DNA from: Zanthoxylum bungeanum
Taxonomy: Eukaryota > Streptophyta > Magnoliopsida > Sapindales > Rutaceae
Assembly: GCA_019454045.1 (NCBI GenBank)
Contig: SKCR01031833.1
Span: forward strand, 22,303-86,302
Length of the DNA: 64,000 bases
Reading direction: 5' to 3'
Position numbers and translations under genes: made by a program. Positions 33,067 through 45,558 of the stretch are shown here, in pieces (position 1 is the stretch's first letter; the number at the start of each line of letters is the position of its first letter). The notes beneath the pieces are model-generated. The model made no database searches. It saw nothing but the letters and a program-made list of their open reading frames with translations, and was not told the origin of the DNA.

Positions 33067-35038
33067 TGACCAGCGTAATCACACGCGTATAACGCAAGCG
33101 CACATACTGTTCAAGTAGTATAAAAAGTATCGATCCCACGAGGACTTAAAACCTTTTGTTATCAGTTTATGAAGTTAAATGTTTACAAGTATCTAATGAA
33201 TTGATTGTTTGATTGGGTGGTGACTTTAAAATTAAAACAAGTAAATAAAATTGCTTGAAAGTAGATACAAGAAAATTTAAATTTATAAAACTATCTAGGG
33301 TTGTGAATCCTTCCAATATCTTTTTAAAATATGAAGTTGTTATTTTACGTTTGTGTAATATATTGGTTTATTAACCTGGAACACGAAATTATGTAAAAGC
33401 CTCTTCCGATGGTCAAATAAAAATACCCAGTATAACCCAATTAATCATATTCCTATGTTAACCAAGTTATCTGAATTCATTAAGATTAAGTTCCAATTAT
33501 GGCTACCCCCGTCCGACAGGTATATTCCTATCATGTAAGGAAATCTATTAAAGGGTTATTTATCCTCAAGGAAGATCGTGGGCTATTGAGTCTAAGGTCT
33601 TTAACCTAAAATCTCTTTTCCAAGTTCATTTTAAGTTTACTAGTTCAATTTTATTAATGGCCAGTTAATAAAAAAACATTAGGATTAAGGCTCAATAAAT
33701 AAACCTTTATATTATCCAAACTGTAATTTAATCCCTTATTGGATTTCATCACAACCCCATATAACTGGCTTAGTTACGACACATATTTACGGGTAGTAAA
33801 AACTTAAATAAAAGAAAAGACATAAAATAATTGCTGGAAATTAAATTACTGGAAAGTAAATGCCGAAAGTAAATAAAGTAAAAGTACAATAAAGAAAATG
33901 CTGAGGTAAAATGATCCACTTTTATTACTACTATTTTAGATATTTCCCTTAATATAATTTATTAACTTTGCGTGATAATTACCAACCAGCCATATAGGCG
34001 GTATCCTGATTAAGTCAAAATAATAATTAATTACCAACCGACCAACCAGGCGGTATCAATGCTTAGTCAGGTTAAAACCAATTTATAATTAATTACCAAC
34101 CGACCAATATGGCGGTATCCTCATTAAGTCAGATTTTAAATAGTTATTATATTATAATTATGGGAGATTAATCTAAATAACAATAATAAAAGCTTTACCT
34201 TTTACCCCAGTAAGGGGGAGTTACCTCCTCATTGCTTGAAAAGTAAAAACTGAAAAAGTAAAGAAAGGAAAGTATTGTGCGTAAAAGTAAATTGCGGAAA
34301 GTAAAAGCTGAAAGTAAAGAAAAGAAAGTGCGAAAGTGGAAATTAATTACTGAAGGCTGTTAATAAACAAACAATATACAATCTTCTTAGTTATTCTTAA
34401 GGAATTTCAAAGAAGAAAATATGAATTTACAAAAGAAATGGCTTGGTATTTATAGGCAAAATTTTGCCTCCATCAAATCATCCACCAAATCCATTATTAA
34501 TTACTCCACTAATTACTCCACCAACTCCATTATTAATTGCTATCATGTTTTGTGGGAGCTTGACTATTTTTATTTATTTATTTATTTATTTTCTTTGAAA
34601 ATGACTTTAATAATTACGCATAACACACTTCTGGATGTGTCATCCATTTCGGTCATGAAATATTCAGAATTCGAAATTATTTTGTTCTTCAAAGTTGTAG
34701 ATCTTTGAATCTTCTTTAATCTGGAACTTGAATCAGCTCAATCCGATATCGGAATAAAACGTTATTCCCAAAAAAAGACAGTTGTGAAAAATTAGAATTT
34801 TTGAAACTGCACTTCGTTAGAACGCCCTTTCAAGTTTCCAATCTCCAAAATTAATATGTCAAGTCCAATTTTTGCCCTTATTTGACCCACATTTCGTCCT
34901 AAATGATTTTATTGAGTCCCAATATTATTTTATCTGCAAAATAAATTAAAACACATCAAAACGTTCATCAAACCCGAGAAACTAAACAAAATATTAAGTA
35001 AAAGAGGCGGTAAATATTGATATATTTTCCGCTCATCA
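33067..35038 (-). repeat. 3' LTR of element C
   Basis: On the - strand it starts TGATGAGCGGAAAATATATC and ends CGCTGGTCA. It is 1972 bp. A TATA box (GCCTATAAATACC) lies on the - strand near 34443-34452. The U3 CGTCGCGACGC cluster of A/B is replaced by unrelated AT-rich sequence. Confidence 0.9.
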
Positions 35039-35616
35039 CTCCCCCAAACCTAACATTTTGCTAGTCCTCGAGAAAAACAATAAAATAAAATACAAGAAAT
35101 AATTAAAATTAAACTAAGCCACTTTCGTAAGGATCACGGTTGCATTTAGCGTATGCAACAAGCCTTTAAACCCCTAGGTGTCCCTAGTAGACGAGTTGTA
35201 GTCTCGTGAGGGCTTACAGCAACGATACCCACAAACATTTTACAAAAGTAAAAAGTTAATAAAACTAATACACACAAAAGCAAAAAGTCAAGAGAAAAGA
35301 GAATAAAGAGGTTAGTGACTAAACAGATGAAACTTCTAATCCAAGTCAATAGTTGTTTTGTTTCTTTTTAAATTACCGAATAAGTAAATTCTCTGATTAT
35401 TTTTACCATTCTCCATATACACAGTCAACAAAATATTAATCAACTCATTTTTCCCACAATAGTCACAAGTGTAGTTGAGAAGAGAGTAATATTTTTATCC
35501 TAAAGTTTTGTTAGAATTCACACCTTTTTTTAAGTAATGGAATAATTTATTTAATTTTTTTTTGATTTTTTTTTTTGATTTTTTTTATTTATATACAATA
35601 TATTTCATATATATAG
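35039..35616 (-). other. Polypurine tract and 3' non-coding region of element C
   Basis: On the - strand, AGGTTTGGGGGAG abuts the LTR. The remainder matches the terminal interior of A and B (GATCC..ACGAAAGTGGC, TTGCATACGC, GCTGTAAGCCCTCACGAGAC). No gene is present. Confidence 0.8.
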
Positions 35617-35703
35617 CGAACTTTGGTCCAGTGACTCTCAAACTAGTTAGTTTTAGGACACTAGGTGTTAAGATACCCCTACGGACTTAATTACTCAGAC
35701 TTC

Positions 35704-35758
<55 letters not shown>

Positions 35759-35872
35759 CAACATCTTTGATCCATGTAGCGAGCTTTGAGCCAGTGACTC
35801 CCAAACCAGTTGGTTTTAGGGCACTAGGTGTTAAAACACCCTTACATACTTAATAACTTGGATCTCAGACGT
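35617..35872. repeat. Direct duplication split by a TA microsatellite in element C
   Basis: The block AGCGAACTTTGGTCCAGTGA through ACTTAATTACTC (35617-35697) recurs at 35778-35860 as AGCGAGCTTTGAGCCAGTGA and so on. Between them is a pure TA tract at about 35706-35755. A and B have only one copy of this block. Confidence 0.8.
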
Positions 35873-36380
35873 TTTTTTTACTCCATCGCTTTTTATAGAT
35901 GTTTCCTCCAATTAAACTAGAGCACTGAATATTACAAACTTTTCAATTACAGCTCATGTCCGTATGTTACCATGCAAGTTGATAATACTTGTTAACTGAG
36001 CATATGAAGATTCATTTTAGTCAGTATTATGGAGACTTCACAAATTAAATAATTTAAAAGGAAATAAACAAAAATTATTTGTTCCGAAATAGTTTGAGAT
36101 ACGTCTCAGGAATGAAAATTCCTTACACAGCTATCTCACACCAATTTCACCTGATTAATCAAATAAAAACACAAAAATACAAAATATTTTTTTGGTTTTT
36201 GTAAAAATTTTCAATTTTTTTGGCTTTTTCGAAAAATTTTGACTAAAAATAAAATAATTAAAAATAAAGTACTTATTAACTATTCCCCTCCCTCAAACCT
36301 AAATGAGACATTTTCCCTAATGTCTTAAAAAGTAGAAGCAGAGTTTAGAAAACCGTACCTGATTAGCTGAAATTCTACAT

Positions 36381-37045
36381 CTAAATGAAAAGTGAAAGGT
36401 TAAGATCCAGATTTATCCGACGCCTCTTACCACAATCATTATCGGACCATTTTATCTTGAAAATGATAAGGTCAATTTGTGGTTCAAAGGCTAAGATTTG
36501 GTCAATTAAATCTGGGGCAGTTCTGGTAGTGAAGAGGAGTTCTTTACAGGTTTTGACACGAACCCATTTCTCTGGGCATCATTAAGAAACACACAAAAAA
36601 AAATCATAAAATCCATCAACGTGTACAGTCCAAGCGGTTTCTGGTGTATGTTCAAGTTCGCCCAAGATAACACTGTAAAAATTTCCTCCATCGTGCCAAA
36701 GCCTCATGGAAAAGCAATAAAAGCATCAGCACGGTTAATCATCTCTACTAGTCGTTCAGACATATCTGACACGATTAGTTCCTCGTCGTTTGATGATCCA
36801 ATAAGATTCGCCTCCGCCAAGGGTTTTGGGATGATTCCCAAGACTTGACTGCCTACATCCTGTACATCCTTTAAAACGATCCCCATTAGTCCAAGATTGC
36901 CACCGCCATATACTAAGTGCATATTCATTGCAGCAATGACTCGACCCAATTCATGTGATGCCGCTACGTATTGTGGCTTAGTATTAACTCTAGTACCACA
37001 AAAGACACAAATGTTTACAACTTGTCTTCTTGAAGTGGCTTCCAT
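36381..37045 (-). pseudogene. LOG-like: LOG-type cytokinin phosphoribohydrolase cargo gene of element C, best preserved
   Basis: The - strand ATG at 37045 opens 113 clean codons: MEATSRRQVVNICVFCGTRV, HLVYGGGNLGLMG, QVLGIIPKPLAEANLIGSSN, and SERLVEMINRADAFIAFP with the Arg that is a stop in A and B. TGA at 36704-36706 then replaces the first Gly of the PGGxGT signature. [26 protein letters not shown] follows in the same frame. Small indels near 36625 and 36545 disturb the last third. The original frame ends at TAG at 36381 after NLDLNL. Of the three copies it has the fewest lesions. It has no intron. LOG enzymes act as soluble dimers converting cytokinin nucleotides to free bases; none can be made intact from this copy. 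Confidence 0.9.
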
Positions 37046-37303
37046 TTTTATGTATTTCTTTCTCAGCTCTGGATGCCTTCAAAAGTGCAATGATGAGTTG
37101 AATTTATAGAACCTGAAAAAGGTGAGTAACAATAGCACTAGTAACTTCCAAAAGAATATTAATAGCAAAACAGTAAATCGTGAAAGTCAAAAAGTCTGGA
37201 TCCTGTCGGAGAAAATAAAAGAAAATAACAAAACAAATCACAATTATTAGGAAAAGACAAAGAGATATAATATTTACAAGAAAAGTAGCGGCTTGATTGA
37301 CGT

Positions 37304-37852
37304 CTATGCGTCAAGGACAAGTTTCCCATCCAATTTTCTTATAAATTGGCAAACATGGTCTTTTTTAGTCAGATTCCCGAGACTTAACTGTTTTCTTTCT
37401 TTTCGGAATTGTGTATATAACATGCGAATTTCATGATATACATATCCACTGAGATGCGTCTCAAGAATCTTAGATATGTCATCCAAAGACTCATTTCTCA
37501 AGCCATCCCTAATGAATTTAATCTTATCTTCGTGGTTATCAGACACCATTCCTAAAGAACGACAACGGGTATTACATGTCATGCGAGCACATTTATAGCA
37601 AACACCCATTCTTTTAGCTCTTCTCTTTTTAGCATAGGTGCTTCTTCCTAAATTAGGCAGATGTCAAATAAAAGAGTCAGAAGACTCACCTGCCAATTGG
37701 ACCCGTGCTTCAATTATCCAACGAATGTCAGTAGGAATACATTTGATCATCAGCAGTCTCATCCGTTCCAAGCGAGCTTTGTAAACTTTCATAAGAGAGA
37801 TTTGAGGGAGAGAAGGAAATTACTTGTGAAGTTTTGCGAGAACTTATTCCAT
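37304..37852 (-). pseudogene. Cysteine-rich basic cargo ORF of element C, Cys cluster intact
   Basis: The - strand ATG at 37852 and stop at 37304 give 183 codons with the stop, the same length as in A. Stops at codons 3 and 11 and after DSFI interrupt the N-terminal half. The C-terminal 101 codons, from 37609, are open: a basic stretch (AKKRRAKR) just before, then MGVCYKCARMTCNTRC (CX2CX4CX3C), DKIKFIRDGLRNESLDDI, YTQFRKERKQLSLGNL and KKDHVCQFIRKLDGKLVLDA. Preservation of the Cys pattern in C and its decay in A point to a zinc-binding module in the ancestor. No membrane segment or signal peptide. Function unknown; RNA/DNA binding is a reasonable guess. Confidence 0.7.
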
Positions 37853-37924
37853 CCTGAAATGATTTAACCTGTAAAAACTAAACACACCAAATTAAAACAC
37901 ACCAAATCTGAATATATACACAAA

Positions 37925-38387
37925 TTGCATGGGTTGCCTCCCAGCTAGCGCTAAGTTTAATGTCGTCAGCTAGACATGATTTCCCGAATGTTAGGCTGGA
38001 TATGAAAGTGTGACACTTTTTTTTATCGCTCAAATGATTCTCTGGAGTTGGGATCATGTAACTCAACTGCTCTATCTGGTAAAACCTTGGTGATTCGGAA
38101 TAGACATGACCACCTTGATTTTGGCTTCCATGGGAAGAATTTCACCCTTGATTTGTTTAACAGTACCTTCTGCCCAGGTTCCAGTTGTATGCACACTAAC
38201 TTCTCATCATGTCTCTTCTTGGCCTTTTCTTTGTACAATTTGGCATTCTCAAAAGGCTGAATGTGAAATTCTTCCAATTCATTAAGCTGGTGGAACTGTT
38301 TCTCTTCTGTTGCTTGTAGTGTAAGAATAGGCTTCTTCGGTACGCAGTAGGCTTTATCTTCAAGCTCCACAGGCAATTGACATGCTT
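37925..38387 (-). pseudogene. int: Integrase C-terminal remnant of element C
   Basis: On the - strand the frame reads QLPVELEDKAYC, then [56 protein letters not shown] and ELHDPNS. These are the residues after the DDE core, including the GPF-type region. Here the EPGQ codon is CAG, not the TAG of A and B. It is fused in frame to the protease end by the internal deletion, making one ORF (38023-38535). Confidence 0.85.
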
Positions 38388-38987
38388 TAAGTTTGTCAGC
38401 AGAACTTTGCATTGCATTGGAGGTCTGGATGGTACTATTTATCACATCAAGTCTGAAACATTCCTCCTTCTCGTCATTCGGGAAATTCATGGCTTTAAAA
38501 ACATTGAATGTTACTTCTTGATCCTGTACCATCATGGTTAGTTCTCCTTTTTGTACATCAATAATGGTTCGACCTGTAGCAAGAATGGTCTCCCAAGGAT
38601 GATCGGCACGTCTTCGTCTTCCTCCATATCAAGGATAATAAAATCTGCTGGGAAGATGAATTTCTCAACTTTGACCAGCACATCTTCAACTACACCTTTT
38701 GGAAATACGAGCGTTCTATCAACAAGTTGTAGAGAGACTGTGGTGGGCATTGTTTCTCTAATCTGCAGTTTCCTCTAAATAGAAAAAGGCATCAAGTTAA
38801 CACTTGCACCTAAATCGCACAAAGCCTTACCAAAGTCATGTTCTCCTATGGCGCAAGGAATAATGAAACTATCAGGATCTTCCAACTTTGGGGGAAGCTT
38901 CCCCTGAATGATGGCACTGCATTCTTCTGATAATGCTATTGTCTCGTAATCTCCCAATCTCTGCTTTCGTGAAAGAATATCTTTCAT
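38388..38987 (-). pseudogene. pro: Protease region of element C, broken
   Basis: The active-site segment ALCDLGASVNLMPFS is intact (Asp-Leu-Gly-Ala). TAG follows at about 38775 in YRK context, then IILGRPF and a one-base frameshift at the LATGR block. The upstream codon that is TAG in A and B is CAG here (SAIIQGKLPPKLEDP). It ends at DKLKAC, where the deletion joins integrase. Confidence 0.85.
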
Positions 38988-40641
38988 GAATTAGATATAG
39001 CTGGGCATTTCTTCCAACGCTTCTGCGAATGGAATGTTGATATGCAACTTTTTGAACACCTCCAAGAATCGAGAAAACTGTTTGTCTATTTTTTTTTTCT
39101 TGAGACGTTGTGGAAAAGGTGGAGGTATAATGATTCTTTGTTGATCTTTTTCCTTTGCTTATTTTTTCTCCATCTGTGGAACTGCTTCGCTGATTTCTTT
39201 TGGAACTTTCTCACCAATTGTTTTGACTCCAACATCTTTGTTGATTTTAGTACCTCTTTTTAAAATGATGGCATGAAATTGCTCATTCCCCATGTTCCTT
39301 GGATTTGGTTCTGTGTTGCTAGGAAGGTTACCTGACGGTCTGTAACTCTGAGCATTGGCCAGTTGTCCAATTTGATTCTTCAGTGCTTTAATAGAAGCAT
39401 ATTGACTTTGAATTAATGCTGCATGGGATTGAAACAAAGCATAATACCTAGCTGCTTGAGAGTCGTGTTTTGCTTCTATCTTTTTCAAATGGGTCAGCAC
39501 TTCTGTTATTCCTATTTCTTTGTCATACTCATGGCCTTTGTTTTTCTGTTGGAATCTGGGTGGTGGGTTGTTAATTTTCCCAGAATTGTTGCTCCATGTG
39601 AAATTAGGATGATTCTTCGACCCTGGGTTGTAGGTGTTGGAATATGGATTGTTCTCTTGTCTGTTGAAATTGTTGACGTAATTCACCGTTTCTTTATAAT
39701 GGTTTGGCTCTGGTGCTCCTCCATATGGTGAACTTGTGGTTCCGGTAATGTTTACAACTTGTGCGCTGAGTGTTTCCATGTATTTGCACATCTGATCCAA
39801 CTTAGTATTCACTGCTGAGTTGGCTCCAACTTCATAAATTCCAGCAATTCGTTGGATCAAGTTCCTTTCTGTTGGCCATAATGAATTATTGTTGGGCATT
39901 TCTTCAATTAAGTCACAGGCTTGATCTTCTCATTTTTTCCATCAAAGCTCCTCTAGCAGCAGCATCAATTGTGGTTCTCATTAGTCCAGAAAGTCCATTA
40001 TAGAAAGTTTGGACTTGAAGCCACTTTGGAATCTCATGGTGAGGACATTTCCGGAGCAAATCTTTATACCTTTCCCAAAATTCGCAGAGGGATTATGAAT
40101 CTTGTTGTACAAAGGATGTGATGTCATTCCTCAACTTTGCAGTTCTGGATGGTGGAAAGTACTTTGCAAGGAATTTGGTGGCTAGAGTATTCCAAGTTTT
40201 GATGGAACCTGCTGGTAATGAATGTAGCCAAGTCTTAGCTCTGTCTTTCAATGAATATGGAAAAACCAACAGTCTCATTGCTTCTTCAGCTGCTCGGTTG
40301 TAATTGAAAGTACTGCAAACTTCCAGGAAGTTGCTGATGTGGGCATTAGGATCTTCAGTTGCTTTTCCCCCAAACTGAACTGACTATTGTATCATCTGAA
40401 TGCATGTTTTGATGTCACCCGCATTTACTGGTAAAGGAGGAAGTACAATACAGGAAATGAGGCCGTCAACCACTGGAATGGTTCCGTCTCGAATGGGAAT
40501 TGGTGGTGCAACCTCCAAATGTTCAGGTTCCATGTTAACAATTGCTTATTGGCCTTCTCGTCTTTCCCTTCTTAATTGTCTAATGGTTCTTTCAATTTCT
40601 GGGTCAAGCGGTCGGAGTTCAAAGCTTCTGGTTTGTCTCAT
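38988..40641 (-). pseudogene. gag: Athila gag of element C, several stops
   Basis: The - strand ATG at 40641 begins MRQTRSFELRPLDPEIERTIRQL. In this copy the leader peptide is in frame with the main gag (MEPEHLEVAPPIPIRDG), interrupted only by TAA near 40553. Core: DPNAHISNFLEVCSTFNYNRAAEEAMRLLVFPYSLKDRAKTWLHSLPAGSIKTW (open piece 40093-40278 covers its second half). The C-terminal piece at 39159-39899 is open for 246 codons, with a Gln/Asn-rich stretch and a coiled-coil-like ALIQSQYASIKALKNQIGQL. Without RT this may be the main protein such copies could have supplied. Confidence 0.85.
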
Positions 40642-40750
40642 GTAGTGTCTGAGAACCTGAAACAAGTGAAAACAAAAACAATAAGTAAAAATAAAATTAG
40701 ATACAAGTAAAGGTATCTAACCTCAAAACTAATAGTTAAAGATAAATAAG

Positions 40751-40768
40751 TCCCCGGCAACGGCGCCA
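40751..40768 (-). promoter_or_regulatory. Primer-binding site of element C
   Basis: The - strand reads TGGCGCCGTTGCCGGGGA, identical to A and B. Confidence 0.85.
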
Positions 40769-40774
40769 AAAACT

Positions 40775-42861
40775 TGACCGGCGTAATCACACGCGTATAA
40801 TGCAAGCGCACGTATCGTTCAAGTAGTATAAATAGTATCGATCCCACGAGGACTTAAAAAGTTTTGTTTTCAATTTATGAAGTTAAATGTTTACAAGTAT
40901 CTAATGGATTGATTGTTTGATTGGGTGGTGACTTTAAAATTAAAACAAGTAAATAAAATTGCTTGAAAGTAGATTGAAGAAAATTTAAATTTATAAAACT
41001 ATCAAGGGTTGTGAATTCTTCCAATATCTTTTAAAAATATGAAGTGGTTATTTTACTTTTGTGTAATATATTGGTTTATTAACCTGGAACATGAAATTAT
41101 GTAAAAGCCTCTTTCGATGGTCAAATACAAATACCCAGTATAACCCAATTAATCATATTCTTATGTTAACCAAGTTATCTGAATTCATTAAGATTAAGTT
41201 CCAATTATGGCTACCCCCGCCTGACAGGTATATTTATATCATGTAAGGAAATCTATTAAAGGGTTATCTATCCTCAAAGAAGATCGTGGGCTATTGATTC
41301 TAAGGTCTTTAACCTAAAATCCCTTTTCCAAGTTCATTTTAAGTTTACCAGTTCAATTTTATTAATGGCCAGTTAATAAAAAGCATTAGGATTAAGGCTC
41401 AATAAATAAACCTTTATATTACCCAAACTGTAATTTAATTAATAAAAAGCATTAGGATTAAGGCTCAATAAATAAACCTTTATATTACCCAAACTGTAAT
41501 TTAACCCCCTTATAAACCGGTGATATTGGATTTCATCACAACCCTAGATAACTGGCTTAGTTACGACACATATTTACGGGTAGTAAAAACTTAAATAAAA
41601 GAAAAGACATAAAATAAATGCTGGAAATTAAATTACTGGAAAGTAAATGCTGAAAGTAAATAAAGTAAAAGTACAATAAAGAAAATGCTGAAGTAAAAGG
41701 ATCCACTTTTATTACTACTATTTTAGATATCTCCCTTAATATAATACATTAACTTTGCGTGATAATTACCAACCAGCCATATAGGCGATATCCTAATTAA
41801 TACAAATTAATAATTAATTACCAACCGACCAACCAGGTGGTATCCATGCTTAGTCAGGTTAAAACCAATTTATAATTAATTACCAACCAACCAATATGGC
41901 AGTATCCTTGTTAAGTCAGATTTTAAATAGTTATTATATTATAATTAGGGGAGATTAATCTAAATAGCAATAATAAAAGCTTTACCTTTTACCCCAGCAA
42001 GAGGGAGTTACCTCATCATTGCTTGAAAAGTAAAAACTGAAAAAGTAATGAAAGGAAAGTACTGTGCGTAAAAGTAAATCGCGGAAAGTAAAAACTGAAA
42101 AGTAAAGAAAAGAAAGTACGAAAGCGGAAATTAATTACTGAAAGCTGTAAATAAACAAATAAGATACAATCTTCTTAGTTATTCTTAAGGAATTTCAAAG
42201 AAGAAAGTATGAATTTACAAATGAAATGGCTTGGTATTTATAGGCAAAATTTTGCCTCCATCAAATCATCCACCAAATCCATTATTAATTACTCCACTAA
42301 TTGCTCCACTAATTACTCCACCAACTCCATTATTAATTGCAATCATGTTTTGTGGGAGCTTGACTATTTTTATTTTTTATTTTTTTTATTTTTTTTGCTT
42401 TGAAAATGACTTTAATAATTATGCATAACACACTTCTGGATGTGTCATCCATTTCGGTCATGAAATATTCAGAATTCGAAATTATTTTGTTCTTCACAGT
42501 TGTAGATATTTGAGTCTTCTTTAATCTGGAAATTGAATCAGCTCAATCCGATATTGGAATAAAAAGTTATGCCCAAAATAAGACAGTTTTACGTAAATGA
42601 TTTTATCGGTAAAACTGGAATTTCCGAAACTGCACTTCGTTAGAACGCCCTTTCAAGTTTCCAATCTCCAAAATTAATATGTCAAGTCCAATTTTTGCCC
42701 TTATTTGACCCATATTTCATCCTAAATGATTTTATTGAGTTCCAATATTATTTTATCTGTAAAATAAACTAAAACACATCAAAACGTTCATCAAACCCGA
42801 GAAACTAAACAAAATATTAAGTAAAAGGGGCGGTAAATATTGATATATTTTCCGCTCATCA
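40775..42861 (-). repeat. 5' LTR of element C
   Basis: It aligns with 33067-35038. It is 2087 bp, longer mainly through a tandem duplication at 41430-41505. It starts TGATGAGCGG and ends CGCCGGTCA on the - strand. Confidence 0.9.
41430..41505. repeat. Tandem duplication inside the C 5' LTR
   Basis: AATAAAAAGCATTAGGATTA through CCCAAACTGTAATTTAA is present twice in a row (the first copy from about 41375). The 3' LTR has it once, so the duplication arose after insertion. Confidence 0.8.
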
Positions 42862-42866
42862 TATAT

Positions 42867-44296
42867 ACTTACGTAAGAGAAATCTTGCTATGAGTTGTGT
42901 TTTGTGATATATGCTCATGTGTGTATGTTTAATTGGTTGATAGTTTCGTGGTATAGTAGTCGAGCTGGTTAGGAATCCATTCAGACGGTATTCATCTCAT
43001 ACCTATTCTAAAATAGGTAATGAGTCTCGTATGAGCATTGTATGTGTAAGCCAGCTCATGTGTATGTGTTGCTTTGGTTGTGTGTTCCTTGATGTTTTGA
43101 CTGTTATATATGATTCGTTATCAGTTACACGATGATTGTATGTATACCTGTGAGTATATGTGTGTGTATGTTAGGATTGCTAATGTATGTAAGTATATAT
43201 ATTGTAAAAGAGATTGAATATATTTGAAAGTCTTTGGTAATGGAAATGTTTCCAAGTAAGAACTCTGAAAATATGGGATTTGCATGAATATAAGAGAAGC
43301 GTGCTACGGTATGTGTGAATATAAGTGAAACCTCATTGTTAAGCTATTGTAAGATTATCGTGGTTAAAGAAGGATGAAATAAGTTATTTTGGTATTGAGA
43401 TAATTTGTAACTAAATAGAAGAAAGTATGTTTTGAATAGGAGAAAATATGTTTGTTTTATCGATTTGATGATATTTCAAAGATGCTTAATTATAATAAAG
43501 TATAATAAATCTGACTTCACGTCTCATATGATGGAAATGGATTCGATGTAAAATGACTTGTTCTATGATGTTCGGGTTGATGCTTTGTGAGATTTGAATG
43601 TTTGGTTAATAAATTGGTATATATGAGAATTTGTCATGGTAAAGTATAACCGATAATAAAAATTGATAAATCTAAACTTGTAACAATTTAGTAATTCTGA
43701 TAAACTGCTGATATGTTTGATTTGTTTGTTTGTTATATATGTTTGACTTGTTTGTTGTAATACTAGCATGTTACTTACTGAGTTTTTAAAACTCACACCA
43801 AACCTATAACAATTTAGTAATTCTGATAAACTGCTAGTTTTGTAGGTTGGCTTCCAGATTGGTCAACCACGACAGCTTTGGAAGTCATGCTCGAGACACG
43901 GATCACCCAAGCGGCAGTCACCCTTGCAAGTTCCTGGGAAGAGTTTTAGAGGTCTAGGATTTGTGATCAATATTTTATTTATCATGTTGAGCACACTGTT
44001 TATATATATATTAAGTAAATATTTTGATTGCTTATGATGTTGTGGGCACAGAGCCCTTGAGTGTTGATAGATGATGTGGGCACGAAACCCTTAGGATATG
44101 ATTTTGATGAGTTTTGTGTGGACCTGAGGTCATTTTATTTTTTTGATGTTTTCTTAGATTTCGTTTGATGCTGGACTATGATCCAGGTTTTTCAGTTTTA
44201 GGGTACATCATGCCATATTTTCTGGAAATTTAGAGGCTTATAGAGATGGGTCAATCTTGTCTCCTGCCGGTAGCATCCTACCTCTGGCGTGGTGTT
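42867..44296 (+). repeat. LTR fragment (chromovirus-like), right part after element C
   Basis: Continuation of 32493-33066. It ends CCTGCCGGTAGCATCC, then CTCTGGCGTGGTGTTACA at 44296, a 3' end typical of Tekay/Del-type LTRs (ending in GTTACA). Block GTGGGCACAGAGCCC/GTGGGCACGAAACCC is duplicated at about 44040-44090. No PBS or coding domain follows, so it is a solo or truncated LTR. Confidence 0.55.
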
Positions 44297-44407
44297 ACAA
44301 GTTTTATCTTGTACAATATTTTTTTTTACAATTATGGATCAAGTTTATTTTATGTTTTAGGAATTGAGAACAAGAAATCAGTAACATATTTGGCATGAAA
44401 AGATGGC

Positions 44408-44444
<37 letters not shown>

Positions 44445-45558
44445 TATATATCTAACACATATCCACATATCTTTCCAACAGTCATCTCTTATATATACTT
44501 TGTAAGTTGGTTTTCATTTAGGAATTCCATGAATTCTAATATCAAATCTCTTTAATCGCCTCAACAAATTTCACATGTTGAACAAACCACTACATGTTAT
44601 ATGTGAATATGTTAGAAAGACATTATTGTTAATATTTTGGTATTTTTCCCAATTTGATCCTTAATTTTTAATATATTTTATTATATAAGGACATTGTTTG
44701 TTACAATTTATTAGATAATCTTTATTATTAATTATTTTTCATTAATTACTGATAATATATGGATAAAAATGAAAATTCAAACCACAATACTCAATAAAAA
44801 AAAATTAGCTATAACCTAAAATTTTCAAAAACCTTTGGATGAAAGTGAAGAAAATAGCCAAACCACAACAAAAATCTAGAATATTAGTCATAATCAATGG
44901 ATCAAATAATAATTATGATTAAATTTATAATTCAATTTTATTACATGTATGTATTTTGATTTGCTTTATAAAATTTATGAAAATTTTGTGATTATTTTTG
45001 TAGTTTTAAATTAAATATATATGTCTATGTAAAATATTACATACATATATGTATGGATAAAATTTAAAGAGTAATAATCAAAGTTTGTCCATGATTAAGA
45101 TTTGAAGTTGGGAATCTTCAAAATCCAAAGTCATAAATACAGTTCATTCCACTATGAATGATATAGTTCTATCTAGACTATATTATGTAGAGACATAAAA
45201 ATCAATATATTTTATATAACAAAATTATATTGGACATGGTCAGATGAAATTGAAAAGTTCTAATAATTTCCGCTAAATAAAGAACATCAATTTTATCATA
45301 ATGATGGTAATATATGTGATGATCTTAATTTATTGTATTTAGCAGACTCCTATATCATATTAATTTGTTCTTTAATTTACTCTGTATGATTTTGTATTTA
45401 TAACATTTTGTAAACCTTATATTTTGGGAATGAGTTGATAGAATAGCTAGGAATGCTAACCTGATACAATGAAATCTGTTAATAAGATTCTCTTATTTGT
45501 TAGTTCATGAGTTGAACGACTAGCCCGCAAAATCATAAATTTATGAACTAATTGTTCA
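44297..45558. other. AT-rich intergenic DNA with TA microsatellite
   Basis: No gene or element is recognised. A TA repeat of about 40 bp lies at 44411-44450. The sequence is otherwise very AT-rich, with runs of A and T. Confidence 0.6.

Larger units (their letters stand above)
33067..42861 (-). mobile_element. Athila-like element C: non-autonomous, complete ends, LOG cargo
   Basis: Both LTRs are present (3' LTR 33067-35038, 5' LTR 40775-42861), with 5-bp target duplication TATAT at 33062-33066 and 42862-42866. On the - strand the order is PBS, gag, protease, integrase C-terminus, cysteine-rich ORF, LOG-like ORF and polypurine tract. RT, RNase H and most of integrase are missing because of a clean internal deletion of about 2.6 kb. 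It has all sequences needed to be moved in trans. LTR sequences differ from A/B in U3, so it is a distinct subfamily. Confidence 0.93.
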
